A stretch of 64,000 nucleotides of DNA, from the NCBI GenBank assembly GCA_045130665.1, contig JBGUQC010000001.1, forward strand, positions 62,001-126,000. The letters run 5' to 3'. Positions 43,965 through 52,683 of this stretch are shown here, piece after piece. This stretch comes from RGIG8124 sp045130665. Lineage in GTDB: Bacteria; Bacillota; Clostridia; Christensenellales; CAG-917. The stretch's first letter is position 1, and every line of letters begins with the position of its first letter. Position numbers and translations under genes: made by a program. The notes beneath the pieces are model-generated. The model ran no database searches. It was not told where the DNA came from and saw only the letters and a program-made list of their open reading frames with translations.

Positions 43965-44765
43965 ATGGCTAAAGGCATAGGAATTATACTAGAAGGCGGC
44001 GGAGTTAAGGGCGCATACCAAGTAGGCGCTCTTAAAGCTTTGCAAGATATTAATTTTGAAATATCCGGATATGCTGGAACTTCTATTGGTGCTTTAAATG
44101 CAGCACAATTATGCCAAACAGATATAGACACATTATATGACATTTGGATTAATGTTGAAACCACAACAATTTATGATGTAGACCAAGATTTAATAGACAG
44201 TTATAAAGAACATGGTTTTACCATGAAGTTTATAAAAGATGCATTAAAGAAGTCTAAAGAATTTTCCAAATACTATTCTGGCACACAGAAAAACATGTAT
44301 GATTTCATTCATGGACACTTAGATGAGAAACTTTTGAGAGAAAGTCCAAAGGATTTAGGCTTTGTGACTTACTGTGTGAACGACAGAACGGGTTTAGAGC
44401 TTATGAAGGAAGATTGTCCGGAAGGAACGCTAATTGATTATGTAGAGGCTTCAGCGGCTTTTCCTGCGTTTCCAGCAAAGGTTGTTAACGGCAAGAAACA
44501 CATAGATGGTGGTGTTTGGGACAATATGCCTATTAATTTGTTTGCAAGACATGGCTACGACAAGATGCTTGTTATTCGTACTGGAAACAAGAAACCAAAG
44601 AAAAAGTTAGAAAGAGACGATTTAAAACTTTTATATGTTACTCCAAAGGTTGAACTGGGCAAGATTATGGCTTTTGACAGCGAGATAATAAAGAGAGATA
44701 TAGAGATAGGCTACAACGACATGAAAGATATTATAGATAATGGTGGTCTAGATATATTTGAATAA
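43965..44765 (+). CDS. Patatin-like phospholipase
   Basis: A 266-residue cytosolic-looking patatin with the oxyanion motif GGGVKG (11-16), the nucleophile Ser40 in GTSIG (38-42) and the catalytic Asp181 in DGGVWDN. The family hydrolyses acyl chains from phospholipids or other lipids. There is no signal peptide. Its ATG is 1 bp after the stop of the second Ig-like gene, so it belongs to the ABC cassette and may process a lipid related to the transported substrate. That link is inference. Confidence 0.87.
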   Translation: MAKGIGIILEGGGVKGAYQVGALKALQDINFEISGYAGTSIGALNAAQLCQTDIDTLYDIWINVETTTIYDVDQDLIDSYKEHGFTMKFIKDALKKSKEFSKYYSGTQKNMYDFIHGHLDEKLLRESPKDLGFVTYCVNDRTGLELMKEDCPEGTLIDYVEASAAFPAFPAKVVNGKKHIDGGVWDNMPINLFARHGYDKMLVIRTGNKKPKKKLERDDLKLLYVTPKVELGKIMAFDSEIIKRDIEIGYNDMKDIIDNGGLDIFE

Positions 44766-44806
44766 AAAGTGTTAAAATAACTTAAGTTTTTTAATGAGGG
44801 AGAAAA

Positions 44807-47326
44807 ATGGGGGAGAAAAATAAGATATTATTGCTAGATTCCAATAGTTTGGTTCATAGAGCATATCATGCACTTCCGCCTATGCGTACATCTGCGGGTT
44901 TTCCAACAGGTGCTATTTATGGTTTTTTAACAATATTGTTAAAACTCATTAAAGAACAAAAGCCAACACATATTGCAGCAGCCTTTGATGTTCATGGTGG
45001 AACATTTAGAAATGAATTATATCCAGAATACAAAGCAAACAGATCTGAAATGGATGAGGACTTACATGTCCAGATTGAACCACTTAAAAAGCTACTTAAG
45101 GAAATGAACATAACTGTTGTTACAAAGCAAGGTTATGAAGGAGACGATATCTTAGGAACTTTGTCTCGCAGGTTTGATGCAGAAAACATAATTGTTACTG
45201 GAGACAGAGACATGTTCCAATTGGCATCAGAAAATACAAAGATTTTCTGGACCAAGAAAGGCGTTAGTGATATAGAGGTTGTTGATTTAAATTATCTCAA
45301 AGATATGGGATATACTCCAAGTACTTATATAGACTTCAAAGCATTACATGGAGATAGTTCGGACAATATTCCAGGTGTTGCTGGTATTGGAGAAAAAGGT
45401 GCAAAGAAATTAATAGACACATACGGAAGTATTGAAGGCATTAAAGAACACTTAGATGAAATACCTGGAAGAGAGGGTAATGCACTTCGTGAAGGTATAG
45501 AACAATTACCACTTTGGAGAAAACTTTGCGAGATAAGTGTAGATGCACCAATTGATACAACTTTAGATGATATTTCATTCAATCCAATCTTTAAGATTGA
45601 AGCTAAAAAGATATTGTTATCTTTTGAGATGACATCTCTTGTTAAAAGAATGGATTTTGAAGATAGTGATGAAGACTTTTCCGAGATTCTTGAAACAGAA
45701 AAGAAAACAGTTAGCTCATTAGATGAGATTAAGGATATTTTGAAAGGTGCAAAAGAGTTTGCATTATATATAAATAATTCCGACATACATTTTGCTACAA
45801 ATAAGAGCACAGATTATGTAGTTGAATTTGTACAAGATTTATTCTCAATTGGAATAACTTTTGATGATGCAATTAATATATTCAACGACTTTGCAAAAGA
45901 AAAGAAATTAATTTGCTATGATTACAAGTCTTTATCTAAGCAATATGGAATTGTTGCTACAAGTTATTATGATGTGATGATAGAGTCTCATTTATCTTAT
46001 GGCAGTATTCCAATGAAGACTTGTGAGACCATGTTTGAAAAAGAAAGTCTTCCAAATGAAGCTACATCTTTAATATTCTTAAATACAAAGTATTTAGATT
46101 CATTAAAGAAGCAAGATATGATGTCTTTACTTGAAGATGTAGAGCAACCACTAAGTTTAGTATTACTTAATATGGAACAACGTGGTGTTTGTGTAGATGA
46201 AAAAGAGTTAGATTTATTAGAAGACAAATACACACAAAAGATCTTGGACTTAGAAAAGAAAATCTATTCATACATAGATTATCCATTCAATGTGGCATCC
46301 AATAAACAATTAGGAGAAGTACTTTTTGAAGATTTAGGATTACAGCACGGCAAGAAGACCAAGACTGGTTATTCCGTTTCTGAAGAAGTTTTATCTGAAC
46401 TTGTGGATGAACATCCAATTGTTCCATTGATTTTAGAATGGAGACATTTTGCAAAGCTTAAGTCTACATATGTAACAGGATTAAAGCCTTTAATTAGAGG
46501 TGGCAAGATACATACAGAATTTAACCAATGTATTACAGCTACAGGAAGATTAAGTTCTACTAATCCAAATTTGCAAAATATTCCAGCAAGAAGTGAAGAA
46601 GCAAAGGATATAAAACATGCGTTTATGGCGAGTGACGGAAATTTATTAATTTCCGCAGACTACTCACAGATAGAGTTAAGAGTACTTGCACACTTTAGTG
46701 AAGATGAGAGTTTAATTAAGGCATTTACGGACAATCATGATATACATGCAGCCACAGCAGCAAGCATATATCATGTGGATATAAAAGATGTTACATCTGA
46801 TATGAGAAGAGTTGCAAAAGCTGTTAACTTCGGAATTGTATATGGTATTAGTGATTTTGGTCTTTCACAGAACATAGAAATATCCAGAAGAGATGCAAAA
46901 GATTTTATAGATAAATACTTTGAGCTGCATCCAAAAGTTAGAGCATATCTAGATGGATTAATTGCAACAACAAAAGAAAAAGAATATTGTGAAACAATAT
47001 TAGGAAGACGTAGAGCATTAAAAGATATTAATGCAAGTCAATATATGGTTAGAAGTGGTGCCGAAAGAATGGCATTAAATACACCATTACAAGGAACAGC
47101 TGCAGATATAATTAAGCTTGCAATGTTAAAGGTAGAAAAGAGACTTGAAAATATGAAGTCTAAAATGATACTACAAATACATGACGAATTAGTTATAGAC
47201 GCAACTAAAGACGAAGAGAGCGCAGTTAAGCAAATTCTTAAAGAAGAGATGGAAAGTGCAATTAAATTGCGTGTACCACTTGTTGTGGATGTTGTAAGTG
47301 GTTATTACTGGAGTGATTTAGATTAA
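44807..47326 (+). CDS. polA: DNA polymerase I
   Basis: An 839-residue PolI. The N-terminal 5'-3' exonuclease/FEN domain (about 1-290) has LLLDSNSLVHRAYHA, the acidic metal-site motifs EGDDILG and VTGDRDMFQL, and HGDSSDNIPGV. The middle domain (about 300-470) lacks the acidic exo motifs of the 3'-5' proofreading site, as in many Bacillota enzymes. The polymerase domain has ADYSQIELRVLAHFS, RRVAKAVNFGIVYG, and the catalytic QIHDELVID near the end. It fills gaps and removes RNA primers and damaged strands. coaE starts within its stop codon. Confidence 0.95.
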   Translation: MGEKNKILLLDSNSLVHRAYHALPPMRTSAGFPTGAIYGFLTILLKLIKEQKPTHIAAAFDVHGGTFRNELYPEYKANRSEMDEDLHVQIEPLKKLLKEMNITVVTKQGYEGDDILGTLSRRFDAENIIVTGDRDMFQLASENTKIFWTKKGVSDIEVVDLNYLKDMGYTPSTYIDFKALHGDSSDNIPGVAGIGEKGAKKLIDTYGSIEGIKEHLDEIPGREGNALREGIEQLPLWRKLCEISVDAPIDTTLDDISFNPIFKIEAKKILLSFEMTSLVKRMDFEDSDEDFSEILETEKKTVSSLDEIKDILKGAKEFALYINNSDIHFATNKSTDYVVEFVQDLFSIGITFDDAINIFNDFAKEKKLICYDYKSLSKQYGIVATSYYDVMIESHLSYGSIPMKTCETMFEKESLPNEATSLIFLNTKYLDSLKKQDMMSLLEDVEQPLSLVLLNMEQRGVCVDEKELDLLEDKYTQKILDLEKKIYSYIDYPFNVASNKQLGEVLFEDLGLQHGKKTKTGYSVSEEVLSELVDEHPIVPLILEWRHFAKLKSTYVTGLKPLIRGGKIHTEFNQCITATGRLSSTNPNLQNIPARSEEAKDIKHAFMASDGNLLISADYSQIELRVLAHFSEDESLIKAFTDNHDIHAATAASIYHVDIKDVTSDMRRVAKAVNFGIVYGISDFGLSQNIEISRRDAKDFIDKYFELHPKVRAYLDGLIATTKEKEYCETILGRRRALKDINASQYMVRSGAERMALNTPLQGTAADIIKLAMLKVEKRLENMKSKMILQIHDELVIDATKDEESAVKQILKEEMESAIKLRVPLVVDVVSGYYWSDLD

Positions 47327-47883
47327 TGAAGATAGCGGTTATTGGTGGAATAGGAAGTGGCAAGAGTGAAGCCATGTCTACAATAAAGGAAATGGGATAT
47401 AAGACATTATCTGCAGATGAAATAAATGCAGAGATGTTAAAAGATCCAGAATACCAAGCCAAACTTGAAGGTTTATTTCCTGGCGTTGTTAAAGATGGTG
47501 TTGTTGATAAGAAGGCCATTTCTAATATTGTATTTAGGAATCCACAAGAACTTGCTAAATTAAATAATTTAGCACATCCAGAGATTTGCAAGAGAATGAG
47601 AGAAGCTGATGGTGATCCATTAGTTATTGAGGTTCCTTTAATATTTGAAAGTTACACAAAAGATATGTTTGATGAAATCATATTAATCACTGCTCCTAAA
47701 AAAATAAAACTTGAAAGATTATCCTGCCGTGGTTTAGACAAGAAAAAAGCAAAACTTATTATGTGGAACCAAGTATCTGACAGAAAATTAAAGAAAATTG
47801 CAACAAGAATAATAGATAATTCTGGAGATAAAAAACAGCTAAAAGAAAAAGTTTTAGCTACAATTAACGAAATTATTAAATAA
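47326..47883 (+). CDS. coaE: Dephospho-CoA kinase
   Basis: A 185-residue P-loop kinase performing the last step of coenzyme A synthesis. Walker A is GGIGSGKS (7-14); the substrate region LSADEIN and the lid region DKKKAKLIMWNQVSDRKLKK follow, with IEVPLIFES in between, all usual for CoaE. It overlaps polA by 1 bp, a common pairing. tRNA-Leu starts 8 bp downstream and may be on the same transcript. Confidence 0.92.
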   Translation: MKIAVIGGIGSGKSEAMSTIKEMGYKTLSADEINAEMLKDPEYQAKLEGLFPGVVKDGVVDKKAISNIVFRNPQELAKLNNLAHPEICKRMREADGDPLVIEVPLIFESYTKDMFDEIILITAPKKIKLERLSCRGLDKKKAKLIMWNQVSDRKLKKIATRIIDNSGDKKQLKEKVLATINEIIK

Positions 47884-47891
47884 TTTATTAT

Positions 47892-47981
47892 ACGCGGGTG
47901 GTGAAATTGGCAGACACGCTAGATTCAGGTTCTAGTTCCCGTAAAAGGGTATTATGGGTTCAAATCCCATCCCGCGTACCA
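47892..47981 (+). tRNA. tRNA-Leu (anticodon CAG)
   Basis: A class II tRNA with the 3' CCA encoded. Acceptor stem ACGCGGG pairs with CCCGCGT; the D-arm begins TGGTGAAATTGG; the anticodon stem-loop is CTAGA-TTCAGGT-TCTAG, giving anticodon CAG; a variable arm with a stem (CCCG...GGGT) follows; the T-arm is ATGGG-TTCAAAT-CCCAT. The long variable arm and 90 nt length agree with leucine. Confidence 0.95.
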
Positions 47982-48020
47982 ATATTGATAAAATTTATAA
48001 AAATATTAGTTGGTCTTTTT
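47978..48020 (+). terminator. Probable terminator after tRNA-Leu
   Basis: ACCAATATT at the tRNA 3' end can pair with AATATT-AG-TTGGT (48002-48014) with a two-base bulge, followed by CTTTTT. The loop is AT-rich and about 17 nt. Confidence 0.4.
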
Positions 48021-48106
48021 AACGAAATATTCGTAAATTTTAAATAAAAATCGTTGCAATTCTTAAATAATATTGTACATTTTTTCGAAATTTTCGTAAA
48101 TATTGC

Positions 48107-48135
48107 TTGATATTTGATTGACATTGGATTATAAT
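48107..48135 (+). promoter_or_regulatory. Promoter of the ATPase/RloB pair
   Basis: TTGATA (48107-48112), a 17 bp spacer and TATAAT (48130-48135), 28 bp before the ATPase ATG. Confidence 0.65.
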
Positions 48136-48163
48136 TAATAAAAATAATTGAGGTTTTTTAGTT

Positions 48164-49432
48164 ATGTTATTGTTATTTAAAATAAAAAATTATTCTTCTT
48201 TTAAAAAAGAATCTATATTAGATTTAAGAGCGACATCATATACACAACATCCATCACATATTCATATGTTGGATAATATTTCTGTTGTTAAAACTACTGC
48301 ACTTTATGGAGCGAATGCAAGTGGAAAGTCTAATTTTATATCAGCAATGTTTTTCTTTAAACGTTATATTCTTTCACAGTTTATATCTAAGTCGAAGGAT
48401 TTATCTTTGGATGAACCACTTAAAAAAAATGGTATTTGGGAACCTTTCCAATTATCAAGTGATAATACTAGTCCTGAAGAATTTGAAATAGTTTTTACTA
48501 AAAACAACCATCAATTTCAATATGGATTTGAAATATATAAAAATCAAATTGTTAGTGAATGGTATTATATTGATAATCGCATGGTTTTTGAGAGAAAAGA
48601 AAAAAATATTCTTGAATTTGGAAAGGGTTATAAATTAAAGTTGCAAATGTATAACAAATTACCATCAGAGCGATTATATATATCTGTATTGGAATATTTT
48701 CTTGAGGATTCTGTAAAAGATGAAATTTTGCGTGATTTTATTTTATTCTTTGAAAAAGACTTTAATGTGTTTACTGAAATTCTTTTTGAATCGACAGTTA
48801 AACGTTTAGCAGGTTCTGCGACTATTAGTAACGAATTAATAAAGAATCCACTTTTTAGAAAGAAGGTATCAAAATATTTGTCTGAAATTGATGTTGGAAT
48901 AAAAGATTTGGAAATAGTTGATGAAGAAAGAAAGGATCAATTTGGTAACATTCATAAACAAAAGACAATTCAAGCAACACATCTTGTTTATAATGATGAA
49001 GGAGTTAGTACGGGGACAAAAAATTTTGATTTAAGTAAAGAATCTGCGGGGACAATACGTTTTCTTGCGTATATTCAAAATGTTATTTATATGATTGAAA
49101 ATGGCGGTATATTTATAGTTGACGAAATGTCCGCAAGACTACATCCGTTATTAACAAAATTAATTATCGATATTTTTCAATCAGTTTCGAATACTAAAGC
49201 ACAATTGATTTTTACAACGCATGATATTTCTTTATTAAATCATTCTCAATTTCGAAGAGATGAAATTGTTTTTGTTGATAAAAATACTAAAGGAGAATCT
49301 TCACTATATGCTTTATCGGATTTGAAGGTTAGGGAAGATGCAACTTTTTATAAGGATTATCTTCAAGGAAAATATGGGGCCATTCCAATGTTTAATTATG
49401 ATTCTTTAATAGGAGGAATTATAGGTGGGTAG
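48164..49432 (+). CDS. AAA-type ATPase of a RloA/AbiLi-like defence pair
   Basis: A 422-residue SMC/OLD-like ATPase. It starts with LLLFKIKNYSSFKKESILDL, has Walker A GANASGKS (49-56) and, after a helical middle region, a late Walker B with VDEMSARLHP (319-328) and the switch region LIFTTHDISLL. This split-ABC layout belongs to the AAA_15/AAA_21 ATPases that pair with Toprim-type effectors in anti-phage systems (RloAB, AbiL, PARIS-like). The ribosome site is weak. It overlaps the RloB-like gene by 8 bp. AT content is clearly higher than in polA or trpB2, which suggests acquisition at the tRNA. Confidence 0.8.
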   Translation: MLLLFKIKNYSSFKKESILDLRATSYTQHPSHIHMLDNISVVKTTALYGANASGKSNFISAMFFFKRYILSQFISKSKDLSLDEPLKKNGIWEPFQLSSDNTSPEEFEIVFTKNNHQFQYGFEIYKNQIVSEWYYIDNRMVFERKEKNILEFGKGYKLKLQMYNKLPSERLYISVLEYFLEDSVKDEILRDFILFFEKDFNVFTEILFESTVKRLAGSATISNELIKNPLFRKKVSKYLSEIDVGIKDLEIVDEERKDQFGNIHKQKTIQATHLVYNDEGVSTGTKNFDLSKESAGTIRFLAYIQNVIYMIENGGIFIVDEMSARLHPLLTKLIIDIFQSVSNTKAQLIFTTHDISLLNHSQFRRDEIVFVDKNTKGESSLYALSDLKVREDATFYKDYLQGKYGAIPMFNYDSLIGGIIGG

Positions 49433-50084
49433 ACTTCTAATAAGAAATCGATCAATAGAATCAAAATATATAAATTTAGGGAAAATAATAATTTTTTGTG
49501 AAGGATTAACTGAAAAGTATTATCTAGATTATTTTTCAAATATAATTTGTAAAAAACCGAACAAGTATAATGAAGTTGAAATATTAACAGAGACCGCTTG
49601 TGGAAATGCTCAAGCTGTTTTAAATTATGCTAACGATTTTTTGTCAAAAGATGACAATAATAGTAAATATTCAGATTATGAAAAATACCTAGTTTTTGAT
49701 TGTGATGCTCCAAATAATATACAAGATGTTATTATAAATGCATCATCAAATACTAACAATTATAAATTGTTAATATCCAATTATTTTTTTGAAACATGGC
49801 TGTTAATGCATTTTGAAAACATAGATGGAAAGTTGTCAAAAAGAAAGACAGCAGAACGACTTACTTACAATCTAGATAATTGCTATGAAAAAGCAAATGA
49901 AGGAATAATACGAGAAATTATAAATAACGGAGATGTGGAAAAGGCAATAGATTTTTCAAAACAAATATCAGAAAAATATTCCTCTTTAGGATATTCATAT
50001 TTATCATCAATTAAAAAGATGAATCCATTTTCAAATTTATATTTGTTGATAGAAGAATTCTTGATATATATATCACAAAACTAG
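49425..50084 (+). CDS. RloB/AbiLii-like protein with Toprim-type acidic motifs
   Basis: A 219-residue protein whose N-terminal half looks like a Toprim-related fold: IIIFCEGLTEKYYL with Glu26, and YLVFDCDAP with Asp92 and Asp94. The middle holds NYFFETWLLMHF, common in RloB proteins. RloB-like effectors are thought to act as nucleases triggered by the partner ATPase on phage infection; activity here is inferred from the family and the 8 bp gene overlap. Start is GTG with AGGAGG upstream. Strongly AT-rich. Confidence 0.78.
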   Translation: MGRLLIRNRSIESKYINLGKIIIFCEGLTEKYYLDYFSNIICKKPNKYNEVEILTETACGNAQAVLNYANDFLSKDDNNSKYSDYEKYLVFDCDAPNNIQDVIINASSNTNNYKLLISNYFFETWLLMHFENIDGKLSKRKTAERLTYNLDNCYEKANEGIIREIINNGDVEKAIDFSKQISEKYSSLGYSYLSSIKKMNPFSNLYLLIEEFLIYISQN

Positions 50085-50103
50085 AAAATTTTATTTTTTA
50101 AGT

Positions 50104-50400
50104 ATGGCATCTACTAAAGAATTTAAAGAATATATTTTAGAACAATTAGAAGGTTTAGGTGGTATTTCTTGTAAGCCTATGATGGGAGAATATCTACTTT
50201 ATTTAAATGGAATTTTGTTTGGCGGAATCTTTGATGACAGACTTCTTGTTAAAATTGTTGAGCAAAATAAAAAATATAATATGCAAGAAAATATTCCATA
50301 TGAAACTGCAAAATCAATGTTTTTAGTTGATGAAATTGACGATAGAGAAAACCTTGAAAAAGTCATTTTAGACACCGTTAGTGGATTAATTAAGAAATGA
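50104..50400 (+). CDS. TfoX N-terminal domain protein
   Basis: A 98-residue single-domain protein. The sequence ASTKEFKEYILEQL, CKPMMGEYLLYLNGILFGGIFDDRLLVKI and ETAKSMFLVDEIDD match the TfoX N-terminal domain. In Gammaproteobacteria TfoX/Sxy controls competence, but stand-alone TfoX-N proteins in Bacillota have no known role, so no competence function is assigned. It starts 19 bp after the RloB-like gene and may share its transcript. No clear Shine-Dalgarno is seen. Confidence 0.75.
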   Translation: MASTKEFKEYILEQLEGLGGISCKPMMGEYLLYLNGILFGGIFDDRLLVKIVEQNKKYNMQENIPYETAKSMFLVDEIDDRENLEKVILDTVSGLIKK

Positions 50401-50569
50401 TTGAAATTTTTACTTTTCATATATAAAATTTAATAATATTTGATTTTTCTAATAAATTTTTGATGTTTTTGCGAAAATATTTTGATTTTGTACATTTTGA
50501 AAAATACAAAAATTTTTAACAAAAACGGATATCATTTTGAATTTTATTTCAATTTTTTGTAAATTTTTA
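50401..50569. other. AT-rich spacer, nothing recognised
   Basis: About 170 bp of very AT-rich DNA between the TfoX-N gene and the trpB2 promoter. I see no gene, RNA or clear terminator in it. Confidence 0.4.
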
Positions 50570-50599
50570 TTGACATTTTTGCATGGCTAGATTTATTAT
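50570..50599 (+). promoter_or_regulatory. Promoter of the T-box-trpB2 unit
   Basis: Perfect TTGACA (50570-50575), an 18 bp spacer and TATTAT (50594-50599). The transcript would start near 50606, at the base of the T-box stem I. Confidence 0.65.
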
Positions 50600-50602
50600 G
50601 GA

Positions 50603-50846
50603 CTTGTCGATGACAGGAGAAAAACTGATCCATGACTTACAGAGAGTTTGCGATGGTGTGATGCAAGCAGAAACAGAATCAGATAATATGGGACCTTGAG
50701 ACAAAACATGGCAATGTATAAATGTAGACTGTTTAACAGCCATAAGTGGAAAATTTGGTAACATATTTTCAAGTACGGTGGCACCGCAGATTATTATGAT
50801 TTGTCCGTACAAGCAAAAAGAGAGATTTTTGTTTGTACGTTTTTTT
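50603..50846 (+). promoter_or_regulatory. T-box leader, probably sensing tRNA-Trp
   Basis: A T-box riboswitch controlling trpB2. Stem I has the conserved AGAGAG (50641-50646), the distal loop motif GATGGTGTGATGC and, on the returning strand, the specifier region AGATAATATGGGACC with codon TGG at 50689-50691. The antiterminator T-box element is CGGTGGCACCGC (50776-50787); its bulge TGGC would pair with a tRNA ending in GCCA, meaning a G discriminator, as in tRNA-Trp. The terminator follows (stem GTACAAGCAAAAA / TTTTTGTTTGTAC, then seven T, 50806-50846). Uncharged tRNA should stabilise the antiterminator and turn trpB2 on when tryptophan is scarce. Confidence 0.88.
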
Positions 50847-50922
50847 ATAAGCAAAAATACCTCACAAAAAACCAAATAAAACACAATATTATGGCACAAA
50901 GTGCCAAAGGAGGTAAATAATT

Positions 50923-52260
50923 ATGGTAACAATCCCAAAGAACATTCCGTACAAAACTTATTTAAAAGAAGAGGAGATGCCTAAAGCATGGTATAATGTT
51001 CGTGCAGATATGGCTAAGAAAGGTATCGACATTAATCCTTTATTAAATCCAGGAACAATGCAACCTGTAACATTAGATGAATTAAGCCACATTTTCTGTA
51101 GAGAATTAAGCAAACAAGAGCTTGACAATACAAACCAATACATTGAAATCCCAAAAACAGTTTTAGATTTCTATAGAATGTATCGTCCAGCACCATTAGT
51201 TAGAGCATATTGCTTAGAAAAGCTCTTAGACACACCAGCTCATATCTATTATAAGTTTGAAGGTAATAATACTTCAGGTTCACACAAGTTGAACTCAGCT
51301 ATTGCACAAGCATATTATGCAAAAGAGCAAGGTATTACAAATATCACAACTGAGACAGGTGCAGGACAATGGGGTACAGCACTTTCAATGGCATGTGGAT
51401 ATTTTGGATTAGACCTCACAGTTTACATGGTTCGTTGTTCAGCACAACAAAAACCACAAAGAAAGACCATAATGGAGACATACGGGGCAAAAGTAATAGA
51501 GAGTCCTTCAGATACAACTAACGTTGGTAAAGCAATGCTTGAGAATCCAAATAACTATTCCGGTTCCTTAGGAACCGCCATCTCAGAAGCAGTTGAGGTT
51601 GCAGTAACAAAACCAAACACAAGATATCAATTAGGTAGTGTTTTGAACCAAGTTTTATTACATCAAACAATCATTGGAGCAGAATCAAAGGTTGCTTTAG
51701 AGGAATACGATGAATATCCAGATGAAATCATTGGATGTATTGGTGGTGGATCCAACTTTGGTGGACTTATTGGTGAGTTTATGAAAGATAAGTTAAATGG
51801 AAAGACAAATCCACATTTCATAGCAGTAGAGCCAGCAAGTTGTCCAAGTTGTACAAAAGGTGAGTTCAGATATGACTTCTGTGACACAGGAAAGGTTACA
51901 CCTTTAGCAGAGATGTACACATTAGGTTATGACTTTATGCCAGCAGCTACACATGCAGGTGGATTAAGATATCATGGAATGAGTCCAATTGTCTCTAAAC
52001 TCTACAAGGAAGGCTATATTGACGAAGTTAGAGCAGTAGACCAAGTTGATGTATTTGCAGCTGCAGAGCAATTCTGTAGATCTGAAGGTATCTTACCAGC
52101 ACCAGAGTCATCTCACGCAATTAAAGTTGCAATTGATGAAGCAATTAAGTGCAAAGAATCAGGCGAGAGCAAGGTCATTTTATTCGGTTTAACAGGTACT
52201 GGATACTTTGATTTATATGCTTACGACAAGTTTAACAAGCACACTTTAACAAACTCATAA
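50923..52260 (+). CDS. trpB2: TrpB2-type tryptophan synthase beta chain
   Basis: A 445-residue PLP enzyme of the TrpB2 subfamily, which is longer than TrpB1 (about 400). It makes tryptophan from indole and serine. The PLP lysine is Lys122 in SGSHKLNSA; the phosphate-binding GGGSNFGG and the ETGAGQWGTAL loop are present. The TrpB2-specific N-terminus is also there (NPGTMQPVTLDELSHIF). No trpA or other trp genes lie beside it, so it probably uses free or salvaged indole. Controlled by the T-box upstream; AAAGGAGG precedes the ATG and a small hairpin (GGCAC/GTGCC, 50893-50905) sits in front of it. A strong terminator follows. Confidence 0.92.
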   Translation: MVTIPKNIPYKTYLKEEEMPKAWYNVRADMAKKGIDINPLLNPGTMQPVTLDELSHIFCRELSKQELDNTNQYIEIPKTVLDFYRMYRPAPLVRAYCLEKLLDTPAHIYYKFEGNNTSGSHKLNSAIAQAYYAKEQGITNITTETGAGQWGTALSMACGYFGLDLTVYMVRCSAQQKPQRKTIMETYGAKVIESPSDTTNVGKAMLENPNNYSGSLGTAISEAVEVAVTKPNTRYQLGSVLNQVLLHQTIIGAESKVALEEYDEYPDEIIGCIGGGSNFGGLIGEFMKDKLNGKTNPHFIAVEPASCPSCTKGEFRYDFCDTGKVTPLAEMYTLGYDFMPAATHAGGLRYHGMSPIVSKLYKEGYIDEVRAVDQVDVFAAAEQFCRSEGILPAPESSHAIKVAIDEAIKCKESGESKVILFGLTGTGYFDLYAYDKFNKHTLTNS

Positions 52261-52284
52261 TTGAGTAAAAATTAGTACAAAAAT

Positions 52285-52320
52285 TGGGGTTCTAATTTCG
52301 GTTAGAATCCCATTTTTTTT
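52285..52320 (+). terminator. Terminator after trpB2
   Basis: TGGGGTTCTAA and TTAGAATCCCA form an 11 bp stem with one G-T pair around a 6-base loop, followed by eight T. Confidence 0.88.
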
Positions 52321-52683
52321 GTGTATTTTTGAGCTAAAAATTAGGCTATTTTTAAGACATTTTCAGGTCGTTTTTAGAGGTATTTTTAGGCAAATTTTGA
52401 GCAAAATTGCAAAAGATTTTTAGTATCTGAAAATATCGATTTGCGACATTATTTATTGTTTTTGTCTTTTATTTTAAGAGCTGAAATTTTCAAATTTACA
52501 GTGAGGTTTTTGAGTGGTATTATTATATAAATAATAATATAGGGAAAATTGAGAAATTTTCGAAAAAATAGCAAAAAGTCCAATATTTTTTATATATAAA
52601 TAATATATTTATTTAGCAAGTAATTTTTACATAAAAACGTACCTGCGAGAGACAATAAGAAAAACACAAGGAAGACAAGACAA
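52321..52683. other. AT-rich region upstream of the giant surface-protein gene
   Basis: About 360 bp without a gene. The first ~100 bases carry a loose repeat of ATTTTTAG/GTTTTTAG-like words every 12-18 bases (52338-52425). Further on, TTGAGT (52510-52515) is followed by several overlapping TAATAAT/TATAAAT boxes (52525-52540) that may be the promoter. The leader ends with AAGGAAG (52668-52674), the ribosome site. Confidence 0.35.

Noticed and set aside
47892..50400. Integrated genetic element at tRNA-Leu
   Set aside because: No integrase and no direct repeat of the tRNA 3' end was found downstream within the window; only the AT-rich gene pair suggests past insertion.
50567..50899. 110-residue minus-strand frame across the trpB2 leader
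   Set aside because: The plus strand carries a recognisable T-box with terminator; the frame is a by-product of that sequence.
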